DNA from: Chalciporus piperatus
Lineage: Eukaryota; Basidiomycota; Agaricomycetes; Boletales; Boletaceae
DNA length: 55,434 nt
Direction: 5' to 3'
NCBI GenBank assembly: GCA_038093975.1
Contig: JBBPTG010000164.1
Span: 1 to 55,434 of the forward strand
Positions 10,312 through 21,727 of this stretch are shown here, one piece after another. Each line of letters starts with the position of its first letter. Position 1 is the stretch's first letter. A program made the position numbers and the translations under genes. The notes beneath the pieces were generated by a model. That model was not told the DNA's origin, did no database searches, and saw nothing but the letters and a program-made list of their open reading frames with translations.

Positions 10312-11138
10312 TGGCCGTCCTGGACGGCCATGTGTGCTCTGGACGACTGACCTGTCACTCTGGAACCCGTACCACAGGCCCGTTGCACGATGGCCGTCCA
10401 GGACGGTCGTTCCGTGATGACCGTCAAAGGTGAGTAAATGGAATTGACTCTTGACCCAACGACGAGCAAAACGCGATGTGGCCGTCCTGGACGGCCATTC
10501 TGCGATGACCGTGAAAGGTGAGTGATTTTGACTCTTGAATCAATGGCGAGCGAGATGTGATGTGGCCTTCCAGGACAGCCATGTGTGCATGAGACAACTG
10601 ACTCATCACCCAGGATAACCGAACCAAAGGTGTGTTGCATGATGGCCGTCCAGGACGGCCATGCGTGTATCAACGACAGGCGAGATGCGATGTGAACCCA
10701 ACAAGGACGACAACACATCAAAAATACGACACGACGACGGGCGCACAACCGCGCGGCCATGGCCGTCCAGGACGGCCGTTCTGCGATGACTGTGAGTGAG
10801 TCAATTTGACTCTTGACCCAACGACGAGCGAGATGGGATGTGGCCGTCCTGGACGGCCATGTGTGCACAGGACGAATGCTTATAGTTACAGTAATTCTGT
10901 ATTGTGTATAGCAGTAGGAAGAATTGAAATATATTCTTTTCCACTCGTGTGTTAGTGGGGTGTGCACGGCCGTCCTGGACGGCCATCGTGCAACAGACCG
11001 CCGCGGTCACGTGATCGCGAACGCCATGCACAACATGGCCGTCCAGGACGGCCAACCAGCCTTGCACGGTGGTGACATAGTTCTAACCCTAATCTAGGGT
11101 TTATTTTGCCCGTCACAGATGGCCGTCCTGGACGGCCA
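10312..11138. repeat. Palindrome cluster 1 (GGCCGTCC-W-GGACGGCC)
   Basis: Exact 17-bp palindromes (central A or T, usually flanked T...A) start at about 10312, 10479, 10643, 10760, 10841, 10968, 11036 and 11120; variants at about 10391 and 10562. Some copies share flanks: GACTCTTGACCCAACGACGA precedes the copies near 10479 and 10841, and GATGACCGTSAAAGGTGAGT follows others, so a longer unit has been duplicated. Confidence 0.92.
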
Positions 11139-11262
11139 TCCAGCCGTGCACAGGTGTCACAGCCAGCAGTGGGACATGGTGTAACCCTAGTCTAGGGTTT
11201 AGTCTGGCCCTAGGGTCGGCCAGAGTCAACCCTACATAGTCTCATAACCCTAACCTAACCTA
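11081..11262. repeat. Telomere-like inverted block I
   Basis: Contains TAACCCTAATCTAGGGTTTA and TAACCCTAGTCTAGGGTTTA (CCCTAA facing TTAGGG), then CCCTAGGGTCGGCC, CAACCCTACATAGTCTCATA and a direct run of CCTAACC. The same order of motifs recurs at 22617-22690. Confidence 0.85.
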
Positions 11263-12262
11263 AGACACTCACACAAGGGGGTTATCTACTTGAAAAATTC
11301 ATATTTAGATGTAATTTAATAAACAAAGATTTATTCATAGAGAGACGGAAATTAAATATCTCCGGAGAATGTTGGTGAGAGAAGTATAGCTGAATGTATA
11401 CTCAAGATTTCCTATGTTACGGATAGGCATATGGCTTAGACAGTAGGCCGCAACGCTATTTTTCCTGTTTGACAGCGACGTTTTGTGCTAATCGCCATTA
11501 ATTTCCTCTACGGGGCTGTTTCGCGCAATTTCGAATATTTCGTTTTTGCGCACTTTTGGGGTTCTCACGCTTTTGCGGTTACCATACAGTCTTGTAGTCA
11601 ATTTTATGTTGATTTTGGAAATATATGTTATGTAGTTTGCTGTCCGTCGGTTGTGCGTTGTCACTCGGTGTTGTTCAGGATTGTGAGGTGCATTCGCAAA
11701 AATGTCCTATAATTTAGACATGGTATGTGATATTTCGTCAGACATGCCGAACCGCGCAATTCTGGAATTTCAGGAATTGCGCGGTTTGGGGGGTTTGGCG
11801 TTATCGTCGAGAATTTTAGTACTACTTTGATTACAACATGGTACTATACGGATTTTTACATTACAATTATGAATGCATCGACGGTTGTGTATAATAACCT
11901 CGAGGGGTACGAATCACGCAATTTTGTGATTCACAGAATTGCGCGATTCGGTGTTTCTGGCATTCGTGAGGTATCATGACCCTGTTATGAACCTAACCCA
12001 TTCACAAAAAGGGCCTATAATTATCAACAAGTTGTGCATCACTCATATGACGCTATGTGATAAAGTTGCTGTCAGGTTGCTTCCAGGTTGCTTCTAAGTT
12101 CACAGTGCAGATCATGAATGAATTGTGCACTAATCATAAGGCTATATAACATTGTAGTACATTGTGTGTACTTGGTAGCATTAGAGTAGCTTGTGTTATA
12201 TTTGCTCAATCACAGCATAGGCCATCGACGGATTGCGCATTCCTTACATGCTCCTATATAAC
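11263..12262. other. AT-rich gene-free stretch with hairpins
   Basis: No gene is supported. Two hairpins built around GCGCAATT are visible, at 11752-11784 (arms CCGCGCAATTC / GAATTGCGCGG) and at about 11907-11953 (arms AATCACGCAATT / AATTGCGCGATT, imperfect). Confidence 0.5.
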
Positions 12263-12402
12263 TAGGTTGCTTCCAGTTGCTTCCAGTTGCTTCCGCCCAA
12301 TTAGGCAGTTGCTTCCAGTTGCTTCCAGTTGCTTCCGCCCAATTAGGCAGTTGCTTCCAGTTGCTTCCACCCAATTAGGCAGTTGCTTCCAGTTGCTTCC
12401 AA
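12263..12402 (+). repeat. Minisatellite with two-level structure
   Basis: A 10-bp unit GTTGCTTCCA is repeated two or three times, then closed by CCGCCCAATTAGGCA, making a 42-bp higher unit present about three times. Single GTTGCTTCCAGGTTGCTTCT-like copies at about 12066-12095 are probably the ancestral form. Confidence 0.85.
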
Positions 12403-12763
12403 GTTCACAGTGCAGATGGTCAATGAATTGTACACTAGTCATGAGACTATATAACATTGTAGTGCATTGAGTGTGTTTGATAGTGCGGGGAACAACAACC
12501 GCACTTGGACGCTATTGCGGATTGCGGGTGTATGTCGATATACACTTTGACCGCATTTCGCAACAGTGTCCAAATGCTGGGAATCACTACTCGTGTTCCC
12601 CCGCATGTGGACACTATGGCAGGATCGCGGGTGTGTATTTTCCAGCAATTCGCAACATTGTCCAAATGCTGGAAATGTCACGCTGGAACGTCAACCGTAT
12701 GCCCGTATTACGGTAGCATTGCAGTGATCCTAATACATTGATAGTTATTCTATGTATACATTG

Positions 12764-13290
12764 TCAGCGCCGTCGTCGTGGTCGGGCTGGGCTGGTCGGC
12801 AATATAGAATGTCCTTCGAAATCCATCCCCGGTTGGAACATCTCCAGCTTCTCTTGGATTTTCTTCGTCGTCGATCCAATCCAATACCGTTTGAATCTCT
12901 CCATTGCAAGTTCCCCCATCCTGTACTGTGGAGTTGAATTAGTGTTGGCGTCCTGTACCGTGTTTATATCTTACCTATTCATTGCTTCTCGGTCTTCAGC
13001 GTTGTTTCGCATACACTGGTCGACCCAGTCCGCCACGTCTGTGTAGTAAGGATGCATGTTGCTGCGCGACTCTATTTTCTCCAGCGTTCCCGTGCATCTT
13101 TGAAGGAGGTCAGTCGTGATTCGATTCATACCGTTGTCCAGCTTGAACGGCATGTTCTCCTCGACACGGTCGTTCAGTTTGAGTATTCCGACGGTGTGTG
13201 TCCCGCATTCTGGACACGGGAAACGTCTCGCAGCCGCTTCGTCTGCAGTCCACCAAGTATTGCTGAAGTTGCTGCGGTGTTCGGTGGGTC
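12764..13290 (-). CDS. Small zinc-knuckle-like hypothetical protein
   Basis: Two minus-strand exons are supported: one ending at 12975 and one at 12920-12764, joined by a 54-bp intron (GTAAGA...ACAG) that keeps the frame. The first exon contains FPCPECGTHTV, a possible half zinc site, followed by a charged helical region (DVADWVDQCMRNN, EDREAMNR). The second exon continues the helix and ends in a basic PARPRRRR tail. The start is not defined: no ATG lies at the head of this frame, and a second frame is also open over the first exon, so a 5' exon is missing or the start is elsewhere. I do not recognise the protein. Confidence 0.4.
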
Positions 13291-13346
13291 ATGGTGGTTG
13301 CTGTGAGAGTTTGTGGTAGTGATTTTGTGCCGTATTTACCTCTCAT

Positions 13347-13685
13347 GTACTATGACAACTTACCGTGTGTTCCCGCAATTACACAGATGTGTCGAAGTGG
13401 ACGTGTAGCGGCTGGTTAGACGCGCGTCAAATTACCGCATTTCGACACATGTGCAAAATGCGATGATTTGCACTTCATTTCGTGTGCGTTCCGTTGTGAT
13501 TTACTAGATACAAATACCCGCATTCCGACCTGCAGTCGGATTGCGGGCATTGGTACGTAGCTGTACATTGCTTTAGTGGGTACATGCACGCTCATTTATA
13601 TCACAATTACCACACTGTATTTACACGTGTTGCGGTAAAATATGTCTAGAAATCTTGACATAACCCCAACCTAACTGTAACTCAA
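13347..13685. other. Gene-free stretch with a hairpin
   Basis: No gene is supported. A hairpin at about 13517-13546 (CCGCATTCCGAC ... GTCGGATTGCGGG) and a telomere-like ACCCCAACCTAAC at about 13664 are the only visible structures. Confidence 0.45.
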
Positions 13686-16177
13686 TTAGGAAATGTAGGT
13701 AAAATGGAGGCTCCATTGCTCCGAAGTGCTGAAAGTGTACTGGGCTGCAAAGAAAGGAAGTGCAACAGATTGATAGAGCTGTTCGGTGGACTCCTGGGTG
13801 CGTAGTTCTCTCGGAATGTTGGTCCAAGCACCATCCAGGGCAGCCTTTTTGTTTGGAGACTCTGCGATGATGTCATAGAAGAATTGCTCCAATATGAGTT
13901 TAACCTTTGTTGTGGCGTCGTCATCGTCCTCCATTTGATTGATAAGCACCTGTGCATCACGACTACCTCCTCCATGGCGAGCATAGTGCTCCACGTCTGG
14001 GCCACGCATCCGTTTAGGAGGTCGAGGATGAACATTCTCGAGAAGGGTTTCGTTGATTTGGGGAAGTGCGCGTTCAGCTGATCTAATATCTTGAACGTGA
14101 AGTGTGCGTCGTTTGGAACGATTGGAGGTACGCTCGACATTGACGATGGTTCGAGAAAGATCATGGTTGGCGACACCCATGATGTCTCTGACTTGAGTGA
14201 TCGTGAGGCGAAAGGCAGACATGAAGGCCTCGTTGGAGATGGCCTTGTGGAAGGGAAGGCGGAATGTGTGACTTTCATCTGTGACGACATCACAGACGAA
14301 ATACAGTCCTGCCTCAAACATCAAAGGCATGAGAGCATCTGAATCTTCCTCCTCCAAACCCAAGACATACTCATCATAGTTTGTAGGAATGTGCTGACAA
14401 GCTTCTTCTGCCAACTTGAGATATCGGTCATCCGGGCGACGATAGAGACCATTGATGATCCAAATGGCGAGAGCACCTAAACCAAGGGCACAATCGGATC
14501 TTCTATCTTTGACGTTGCTGTGGTACAGATTCTTGATGACCATGTGAACTGCAGCAAGCCTATACCATTTGAACCACCTGAAGGAGCAAGAATGATTAAA
14601 TGAAAAAAACTTCATCAAACCATGACTTCTTACCACCAAGATTTGGCCGGAAGAGGAACCAAGCAATGGTCGATGATGGTAATAGGAATGGTCGTGAGTG
14701 CTGTGAGTGCCTCTGAGAGCCCAACCCTAATTTCAAGCCTTGCACAACCTTCTTGCGTGTGTCTATCTGTCCCATCGTCTGCAGTACACTGGAAAAGTAC
14801 CTTGCTCATCTGCTCGAGCTTTTTGAGTAGGTCGTTGAGATTCTCCGTGGTGAGGAGACTGTTTGCCTGCAGAGGAGTGAAGAGCCCGGGATGAAGTTGA
14901 TAGGACATGGTTTTCTCTGTGGTGTAGGCCTGAATGTAGTGGACTTTGTCGGCTTTTCCCTTGAGCCCGGGACTATAGCGGAAACCAGTGAGGTCGTTGA
15001 GGTGCATCATTCTGTCGAGATTGAAGGTGGTCTTGTCAACGATGGAGTCCACAGTGGGCCGGTCAACGGAAGGAAGACAATGAGCGAGGAGTCGCTCATG
15101 GCCACTGTCGCGCCAGGTGACCACATAATTGGGTGCACCAAACTCGAGGCCGATATCTATGAACCAGTCATCGAGATCTATCTTGTCCATACGCAGGATG
15201 TCGGTCAATTGCTCGAGAGCGAATTTCCGACGTTGTCGATCATGTGGTGGGTGAACAGTGGCTGCTTTCCAACCTCTGAATTCATGGAGAAAATAGGCAT
15301 CCTTGAAATATGGGCGAAGAGTACTGAGTTTTGCCATATACTCTGTGCCGAATCTTCCAAGAATAGGAGCAGGAATATCCAGAGAGCCTTCATGGATCCT
15401 GCCGTGTCCATCCCGATAGAGTGTGATAGCAGAAGTGTAGCTGGCAGGCCAATGGGATGCCATGTTTGACATGTGTTTGCGCACGAGAGGACGAAGACAT
15501 TGATCATAGATGAGCTGGAGATCCTGGGAAGGAATAGCCCTGCTTGCATCCATCTGATACATATGAGGGAAGAAGACACGAATCACCGAGCGGCTAGCGA
15601 CCTTTCCAAACGTAAAGTTTGGAATTGTATGCATGGGCACCTTGACCTCACGACCCTGTTGAAAGAGGAAGGTTGAGTAAATGAAGCACTATGGGAAGAC
15701 ACCATGAGAGCTCACACTGAGAAAAGCTTTACCCGTCAAATGATTGTTGGCCTTGAGAGTATATTTGAAAGGAGGTACTGGTGTGAGTTCCAAATGACTC
15801 GTATAAGGCAAGTCATCTGACACGCCGATGAGAGAGTCGTAATCCCTGGAGGGGTGATAACCGACAACGTCAGGGAGGTCCTGGAAGACGTTGAGCGCGA
15901 TGTGCGCTGGGTCGTTCTCTTGCGAGCGGGAGCGACCTGCGAGAACAAATCTATAAAACTCTCTGGCGGCATAAGCTTCTTCCTCGTCAGTCCTTGTATT
16001 TTCCTGAAGATCGGCGTAGAGTTCATCTGCCTTGAGGCAGAAGCCAGTGAAGCTGAGTTGAATTGGGTCATGTTCTCTGTCATCCGGATAACCACGAATG
16101 GGAGCATCGTCAGAACGATCATTAAATTCTGGGTTATTGAAGTCGTCGGATCCGCCACTGGCAGCAGAGCGAGGCAT
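13686..16177 (-). CDS. Large unrecognised protein, paralogue of the gene at 2433-5071
   Basis: A complete three-exon model fits: 16177-15716, 15655-14634 and 14577-13686, two short GT-AG introns, 791 residues. The start MPRSAASGG is the first ATG of the open frame. I do not recognise the family. It opens with an acidic, low-complexity region. Then come an HTIPNFTFGKVASRSVIRVFF block, an LDDWFIDIGLEF strand and a long helical C-terminal half with an NVERTSNRSKRRTL basic patch. The HT-I-P block, the following helical region and the ID-hydrophobic-G-x-x-F strand occur in the same order and at similar spacing in the gene at 2433-5071. This points to an uncharacterised subtelomeric protein family. 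This copy looks intact. It lies downstream of the SNF2 gene on the same strand. Confidence 0.75.
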
Positions 16178-16947
16178 AGTGTGCGTGATGAGCGAGTTGA
16201 TTGATGGGGGGGAAGGAAGGGAAGGACTGGATGGGGCCACCGTCCAGTATTTATCTGCATGATTGATATGAACCCTGGACAGGGACGATGAAAATTTCTG
16301 TACTATGCTATAAAGGGACACAACCTTTAGCGAGAGATTCAGGGTGATCACCAGGGTCTCATATGTTAAGAATAGCTTTCGCAAGATCAGATCCTGATTG
16401 TAATAGAATGCATTTGTATTAGCAAAAGACTAATTAATGCGAGAACGCTTGCTACATTCAAAGAACTTCAGCAAAATTTGCAGGATTGGTGAGGCCAAGA
16501 TTTAGTTGGCCGTCCTGGACGGCCACAAGAGACGAGCGTTGAAAGTCACGTGCACGTAACCCCAAGCCAGGTCGGCCGTCTTGGACGGCCACAAGAGACG
16601 AGCGTTGGAAAGTCACGTGCACGTACCCCCCAAGGCAGGACGGCCGTCTTGGACGGCCAGATGAGACGGCACTACGAAGTCACGTGCACCGCCCACACCA
16701 GCGCGTGATGGCCGTCCAGGACGGCCAAATGTCTCTCCAATGCTGAGGACAACGGAAAGTTTAGCCCATGCACGATTGGAATAACAACGATCTTGCAAGA
16801 ACTTTGATGCCAACATCATAGTTGATGCTCACTGATGACAGGACAATATTGTGTATAGGATTACATTCATACTCGGAGAACGTGAGGAATGTTACACAAA
16901 TACGGTAACTAGACGAGTTCAAAGGTATAGACGCTGGTTAATTACCC
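16178..16947. other. Intergenic stretch containing palindrome cluster 2
   Basis: No gene is supported. This gap separates the SNF2 stop from the start of the next minus-strand gene, so it should hold the promoter of the latter. Confidence 0.5.
16507..16727. repeat. Palindrome cluster 2 with CACGTG boxes
   Basis: Four 17-bp palindromes or one-base variants start at 16507, 16573, 16641 and 16709. They sit in tandem units of about 66 bp that also carry CAAGAGACGAGCGTTG and AAGTCACGTGCACGT, so every unit pairs the palindrome with an E-box-like CACGTG. Confidence 0.9.
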
Positions 16948-19900
16948 TCACTTCTTCCGATTACGCTTGCCTGTCTCCTCCTGTTGCTTGGCTTGCGACA
17001 CGTATTTCTTGGTCTGTGTGCGAACACGAGGACCCAGGCCGTCCTTGTTCGCACCCAAATCACCGGCGTGCGCGCTCGAACGGAAACCTTGCGGTTGACT
17101 TGGCTCGCCGCGGGAACGAGGTGGAGCTTGCGTGGGTGGCGGACTGCTGAGTGGCGACATTGGAGGAGCGGGAGGCATATCTGGAAACAACGACTTGAAA
17201 GCCTGTGCTTCGTCCTCGTCGGGGTCATTTTCGCCGCCCGCGGCCATAAGTGCTTTGAGAATGGGGTCCTCATGTTCGATGACCGGGGGAGTGGGAGTGG
17301 GAGTGGGAGTGGGAGTAGTAGGAGTGGGAGTCTCGACCGCCCTCTGTTTCCCCTTGCCAGAAACCACGGGTTCCACCTGTGGCACCTCCATTTCCATTTC
17401 CACGTCCTTGTCCAACCCCTCATCCACCACCATGGCCTCCGGGGAGTGTTCTTCGACGGGCTTTGCGACCGACGCCTGGGTCACCGTGTCCTGACGAGTT
17501 CGCTTGGTTTTTTTCTTCGACGTCTGCGGCGAGCCCCCTGAACCACGGCGTTTGGCGGCCGGCTTGGGAGCCCGATCACGGGTTTTCTTTTTCCCCGTTG
17601 TGTTCCTCCCAGATGGCTCAGCGGCTTGGGTAGCATCCGCGTCGTCCTTCTCGACATCCTCGTCCGAGGAGTCAATCGTTGGACGACTTTTCTTACTGCC
17701 GGATTTCCCTGCGCGTCCTCGAGCTTTGGTCGCACGAGTGTTCTTGGTGGGTTTCTCGTCGTCGTCCTCGTCGTCAGAGGCACCTGTGGGGGCGAGGGAC
17801 AATAGTCCGTCATCGTCGTCGTCGCCGCCGTCGCGTTGTTCGAATAGTCCCTCTGTACATGGGTTAGCCAGTGTACATAGATAATGAATAAAGATGAAAA
17901 GACTTACGAATTTCATCCGAACAACCGACGAAGGCCGAGTGAAGCTGACCCTTATCGAAGGAAATGTTATTCAGGAAGACGTCTGGTGTGCCGAGCGCGA
18001 TGAGCCGATAGAAACGGACTTGCTTCTGTTGCGGGTAGCGGAAAATCCGACCGCGCAACTGTTCGTCGTCCAGGGCAGACCAAGTAGTATCCTAAGTCGA
18101 GTTGAAATGAGTTGCGACGCCAATGATTGCGAGTTGAAAGATTTACCACGAAGATCATGATGTTGGCGCAAGCGAGATTGAGCCCGACCATCCCAACGTT
18201 CGAGAGGATGAGAACGCGTGGTCCTTTCTTCGCCGACGATCCCCGGAAGTCCTCTAACGCGGCCTGCCGCTTTTTGAGGGACATACTACCGTTCAGCTCA
18301 GTAGCTCCAATGCCGTACATGTGCATAACCTGATCCCACCTGTTAAAAATATTGCACATTGATAGAATTATATACTCACGTCAATCGGGGCCTGGTTGGA
18401 AGACGGGAATGCCGAGTAGATGATAATTCGATCATCTTCGCCGTAGTTCGTGTCGTCGTCGACACCATCTTCAACGGCGACCAGGCCGCGACCGTCGGGG
18501 GACATGGTGAGCGGGGCCCGACCGTTCTTCTCCAAGTGGTGCAGCACCACTTTCGCGAGGGTGTCGAGCTTGATGGTAGTATTCGCCGGGTTTTGCCATG
18601 TCTCGAGGCTCTCGGGCTTCTGCCATGTTTCGCCAAGCTTGGGATTAAGCATGGGGTGGAGCATCGACCGCCTGAACTCGATGTAGAAGTTCTGTAAGGA
18701 ATCAATCATCAGTGATCGGGGTGTCAAGTAGCGCACTTGGCCGTCCTGGACGGCCACTCGCGTTGGGGCCAAGAATAGGGGCTCCGTGGCCCCAACGCGA
18801 GTGGCCGTCCAGGACGGCCAAGTCGGCGCAATCGAGAGATGGTAAATGAACTCACCTTGCGGGTGTCCACACTCGCGATCGGGTTCTCCTTGACGAGGTC
18901 CTTCGCGAGACTTCGGAGATGGGCCATTTCCCAGTCGTACATCTTGAGCTTGAGGTTGTGCTCGGTGTAGGGGCGCATGCCAAATAGTTTCTTGCCGGCG
19001 TAGTCGACCGAGTCGATGGTTCGACGGATGACGTGGGGTGCAAAACGGTCGCGAATCTTGTTCATCCAGGTTTTCATGACCTCCGGGGCTTGCAGGTCAG
19101 GGGTATTAGGGTTGCGGACACCGATGAAGACGCCGCGAATGACGTTCGCGTCGATCCCAGCCTCTCGCAACAATTTCGAATCCTGTCGGTTGGCGCGGTT
19201 GATTTCCTTGTTGAGTAGCAGGAACTCCTTGTGATCGTCGAATTGCGCTACGCCCATCCACTGACCCATGCAGTATAAATCCTGTGTAAGATGAGTTAGA
19301 TTTCAACATACATGTTTCGACCACTTACCTGCGCTTTCGTTGTGACTGGTGTCGCAGTCATCGCGACCGTCACCAGACCCCGTTCGCGTAATCCCCGGTA
19401 CGCACGATGTACCTGGTTGTGTTTTCGCGCGGAATGCGCCTCGTCCATAATCACAAATGCGTACTTACGACCGTACACCGTCTGCGGGCTTTTGTTTTGG
19501 AAACGAGTACCGGGAACCGCGAGCCCGACCTTGTCCTTGTTCGATTGGTTGTCGAAGACGACGGAAGCATCATCTTGGACGGCCTAATCGCACAATAAGA
19601 AGTAACTCAATAAGAAATTGTTTGAACTCACATTCTGCGAGGCCAAGACAATGCGCTGTGAAAGAAGTTGCTTGCTCTTGTCAAACAACTCGGTCCACCA
19701 GCTCGGGCGAGAATCCAACCGTCCGACATATGGCAATACGTCGAAGGTAGCGGGGAGCAGGAAACGCTTGATCTCGCACTCCCACTGACCCTTGAGATTT
19801 ACCGGGCAAACGATGATATGGGGGAGATCGGGGACATTCCCGTCCGCAGTCGGGAACTTGCGTGCAGCTGTGAACTGGCTCAGTACCGTTAATGAACAAA

Positions 19901-21670
19901 TATTCGACATCGCTGACCGAAATCCCCAGGGAAGGCGCTTTTGCTCTCAAAGACCCGCCGGTAATAGGCCAGACAACTAATGGCGCCGAGGACTTGCATC
20001 GTTTTCCCGAGCCCCACTCCGTCCATCAAAAGCACGGGCTTGCCCTCGAATGCCCGTTCCAACATCCGATAAATCCCCACAAGCTGGTGCCATCGAGGCT
20101 TCAATTCTTGCCGGGTTGAGGTCGGGTCGTTGAGCCAAGCCTGGCCTTCATCAGACCAGGGGTCGACAGTCCCGTCGGGGTCAGTCCAAGCCTGAAAGAA
20201 AGGAAGCTTCTGGTCCGGTAAGCCCAATTTCCCCCACATTTCTTCCTCCGTGAATTTGGAGAGGACTTCGACACCTTCTTTCCAGTCTGGGTCGATTGGA
20301 GCATCGAGCTCGAGCTCGACTGCGGTATCATCGTCTCCGGCCTCGACATCCTCAATTGAGACAAGCAACGCTTGCGTGATGGCGCGAATGTCAACCTCGC
20401 TCGCCAACCCTTTGAGCGCGTCCCGAAGTGTTTTAGGTAGTTCTGTATATACACTTAACAAGAAAACATAAACCAAACAGTCCGCTTACTAGTCGTATTT
20501 TCGCTGCCAGGCTCTTTGCGCACGACCTTGAGCATTTCGACCATGTCGGCCATGTACTTCTCGATGACGACGCGGCGTTCCTGGTCATCGTACTTTTGGT
20601 AGAGCTTCAACAGTTTCCGCAAATCCTTCAAAAAACGTTTGATGTCGGCAGGGGATGGTGTCGCCCCTTCCGCAGTGAGTGCTGTCATCCGCAAGCGTCA
20701 GATAGTCCACTTGACAGGGGGATGGTATTCTCACCTGCCCACAACTGAGTTATGCCTTCGAGCGAGTTTTTCATGGTCGAGATGTCCCGAGTGACGGTCT
20801 TCCGGTGACGATTCCATGACATGGTGAGTAGGGTACGAACGAATTCCACGACGCCAACATGGACCAGGGTGGTGCCAGGGACGTAACTGTCCTCTCCGAA
20901 CAACTTGTAAGCAACCGCCGGGACGAGGTTGTATATCTGCGCGGCATCGGCTGAGGGCAATTTCTGGTGACAATGATCAGCGTAAGTAGTGCGTAGTAAC
21001 CCGGCTGGCAACCTACATCGTCCTGCCCGAGGGCTTTCAACACTCTGGCTGGGGACTGACCGTTTTCCGCGAGGACCTCGTCGATGATACGGTTAATACC
21101 CCACTGACCCGTCCGTTTGCTGACGAAACTGGCCCATGACGTTCGACCTGCGGTATTGTTGTCCGCCTTCTTTTTCACGACGTACGCCTCCCGTTTACCC
21201 TCTGCCATTGCAAAGACCGCCGTGGCGAACGATTTCACCATGTTCGCGACGCCCGTCGTCCATTCATTGACATGGACTGAGATTCGGTTGTCGGCGGCCT
21301 CGGGCAGTGTTGCCCATGGTTCGCCATTCACTCGAGTGAGCGTTTGCCAAGTCGATGAGGACCACGGCAATCCGGGGATTTTCGCGCCGAGCAAAAGCAG
21401 CGCAGACGTGAGGGACGTGCTAGGCATGTCAAGTAATGCGACGATGTAAATTGTTGTGTGGGGGAAAGGAAAGAAGCGTTGGCAGGAGGCCTCGACAATG
21501 TCCACATTCTTATACCGAGAAAATGTGGCCTCGTTGCCCCCGCCCGCATCAAGGCGTGTTTGATGGGCCACATACACGCACCACTCGCGGAGTTGATCGT
21601 AAACTTTAAACGTTTGAGGTGTTGCTACCCAAAGGATATATGCATCCCTAATCAAGGGAAAATTAGACTT
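16948..21670 (-). CDS. SNF2-family DNA helicase/translocase
   Basis: A multi-exon SNF2 ATPase, over 1,300 residues. Motifs present: Walker A MDGVGLGKTMQ (about 19996-20033), DEAH in VIMDEAHSARKHN (about 19430-19455), TATP (about 19350-19362), helicase-C motif V SNVGMVGLNLACAN (about 18160-18200) and motif VI QLRGRIFR (about 18033-18065). The C-terminal exon is acidic and basic low-complexity sequence with a PT repeat from (GTGGGA)n and a basic end, suggesting a nuclear chromatin factor. At least ten short introns are needed. The 5' end is unresolved: the frame is open up to about 21680 but has no ATG before about 21427, and palindrome repeats begin at 21728. Helicase genes next to telomeres are known in other fungi (for example Ustilago UTAS RecQ genes), but this is SNF2, not RecQ. 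Confidence 0.9.
18735..18823. repeat. 37-bp perfect inverted repeat inside a SNF2 intron
   Basis: Arms 18735-18771 and 18787-18823 are perfectly complementary with a 15-nt loop. Each arm contains one complete 17-bp palindrome plus ACTCGCGTTGGGGCCA. The whole structure lies in an intron of the SNF2 gene (18692-18855, donor AAG|GTGAGT, acceptor TTACAG). Confidence 0.9.
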
Positions 21671-21727
21671 TGGAACTGATCTCTAAATAAACCATACAAC
21701 TGGCGTCAATCATACGAAACGGTGAAT

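Noticed and set aside
10284..10967. A 227-codon minus-strand frame rich in WPS/GRPGRP phrases
   Set aside because: The repeated phrases are translations of the GGCCGTCC palindrome; the frame has no independent coding character.
16938..17423. PT-repeat and basic frames on both strands around 17.0-17.9 kb as separate genes
   Set aside because: They are shadows of the low-complexity C-terminal exon of the SNF2 gene.
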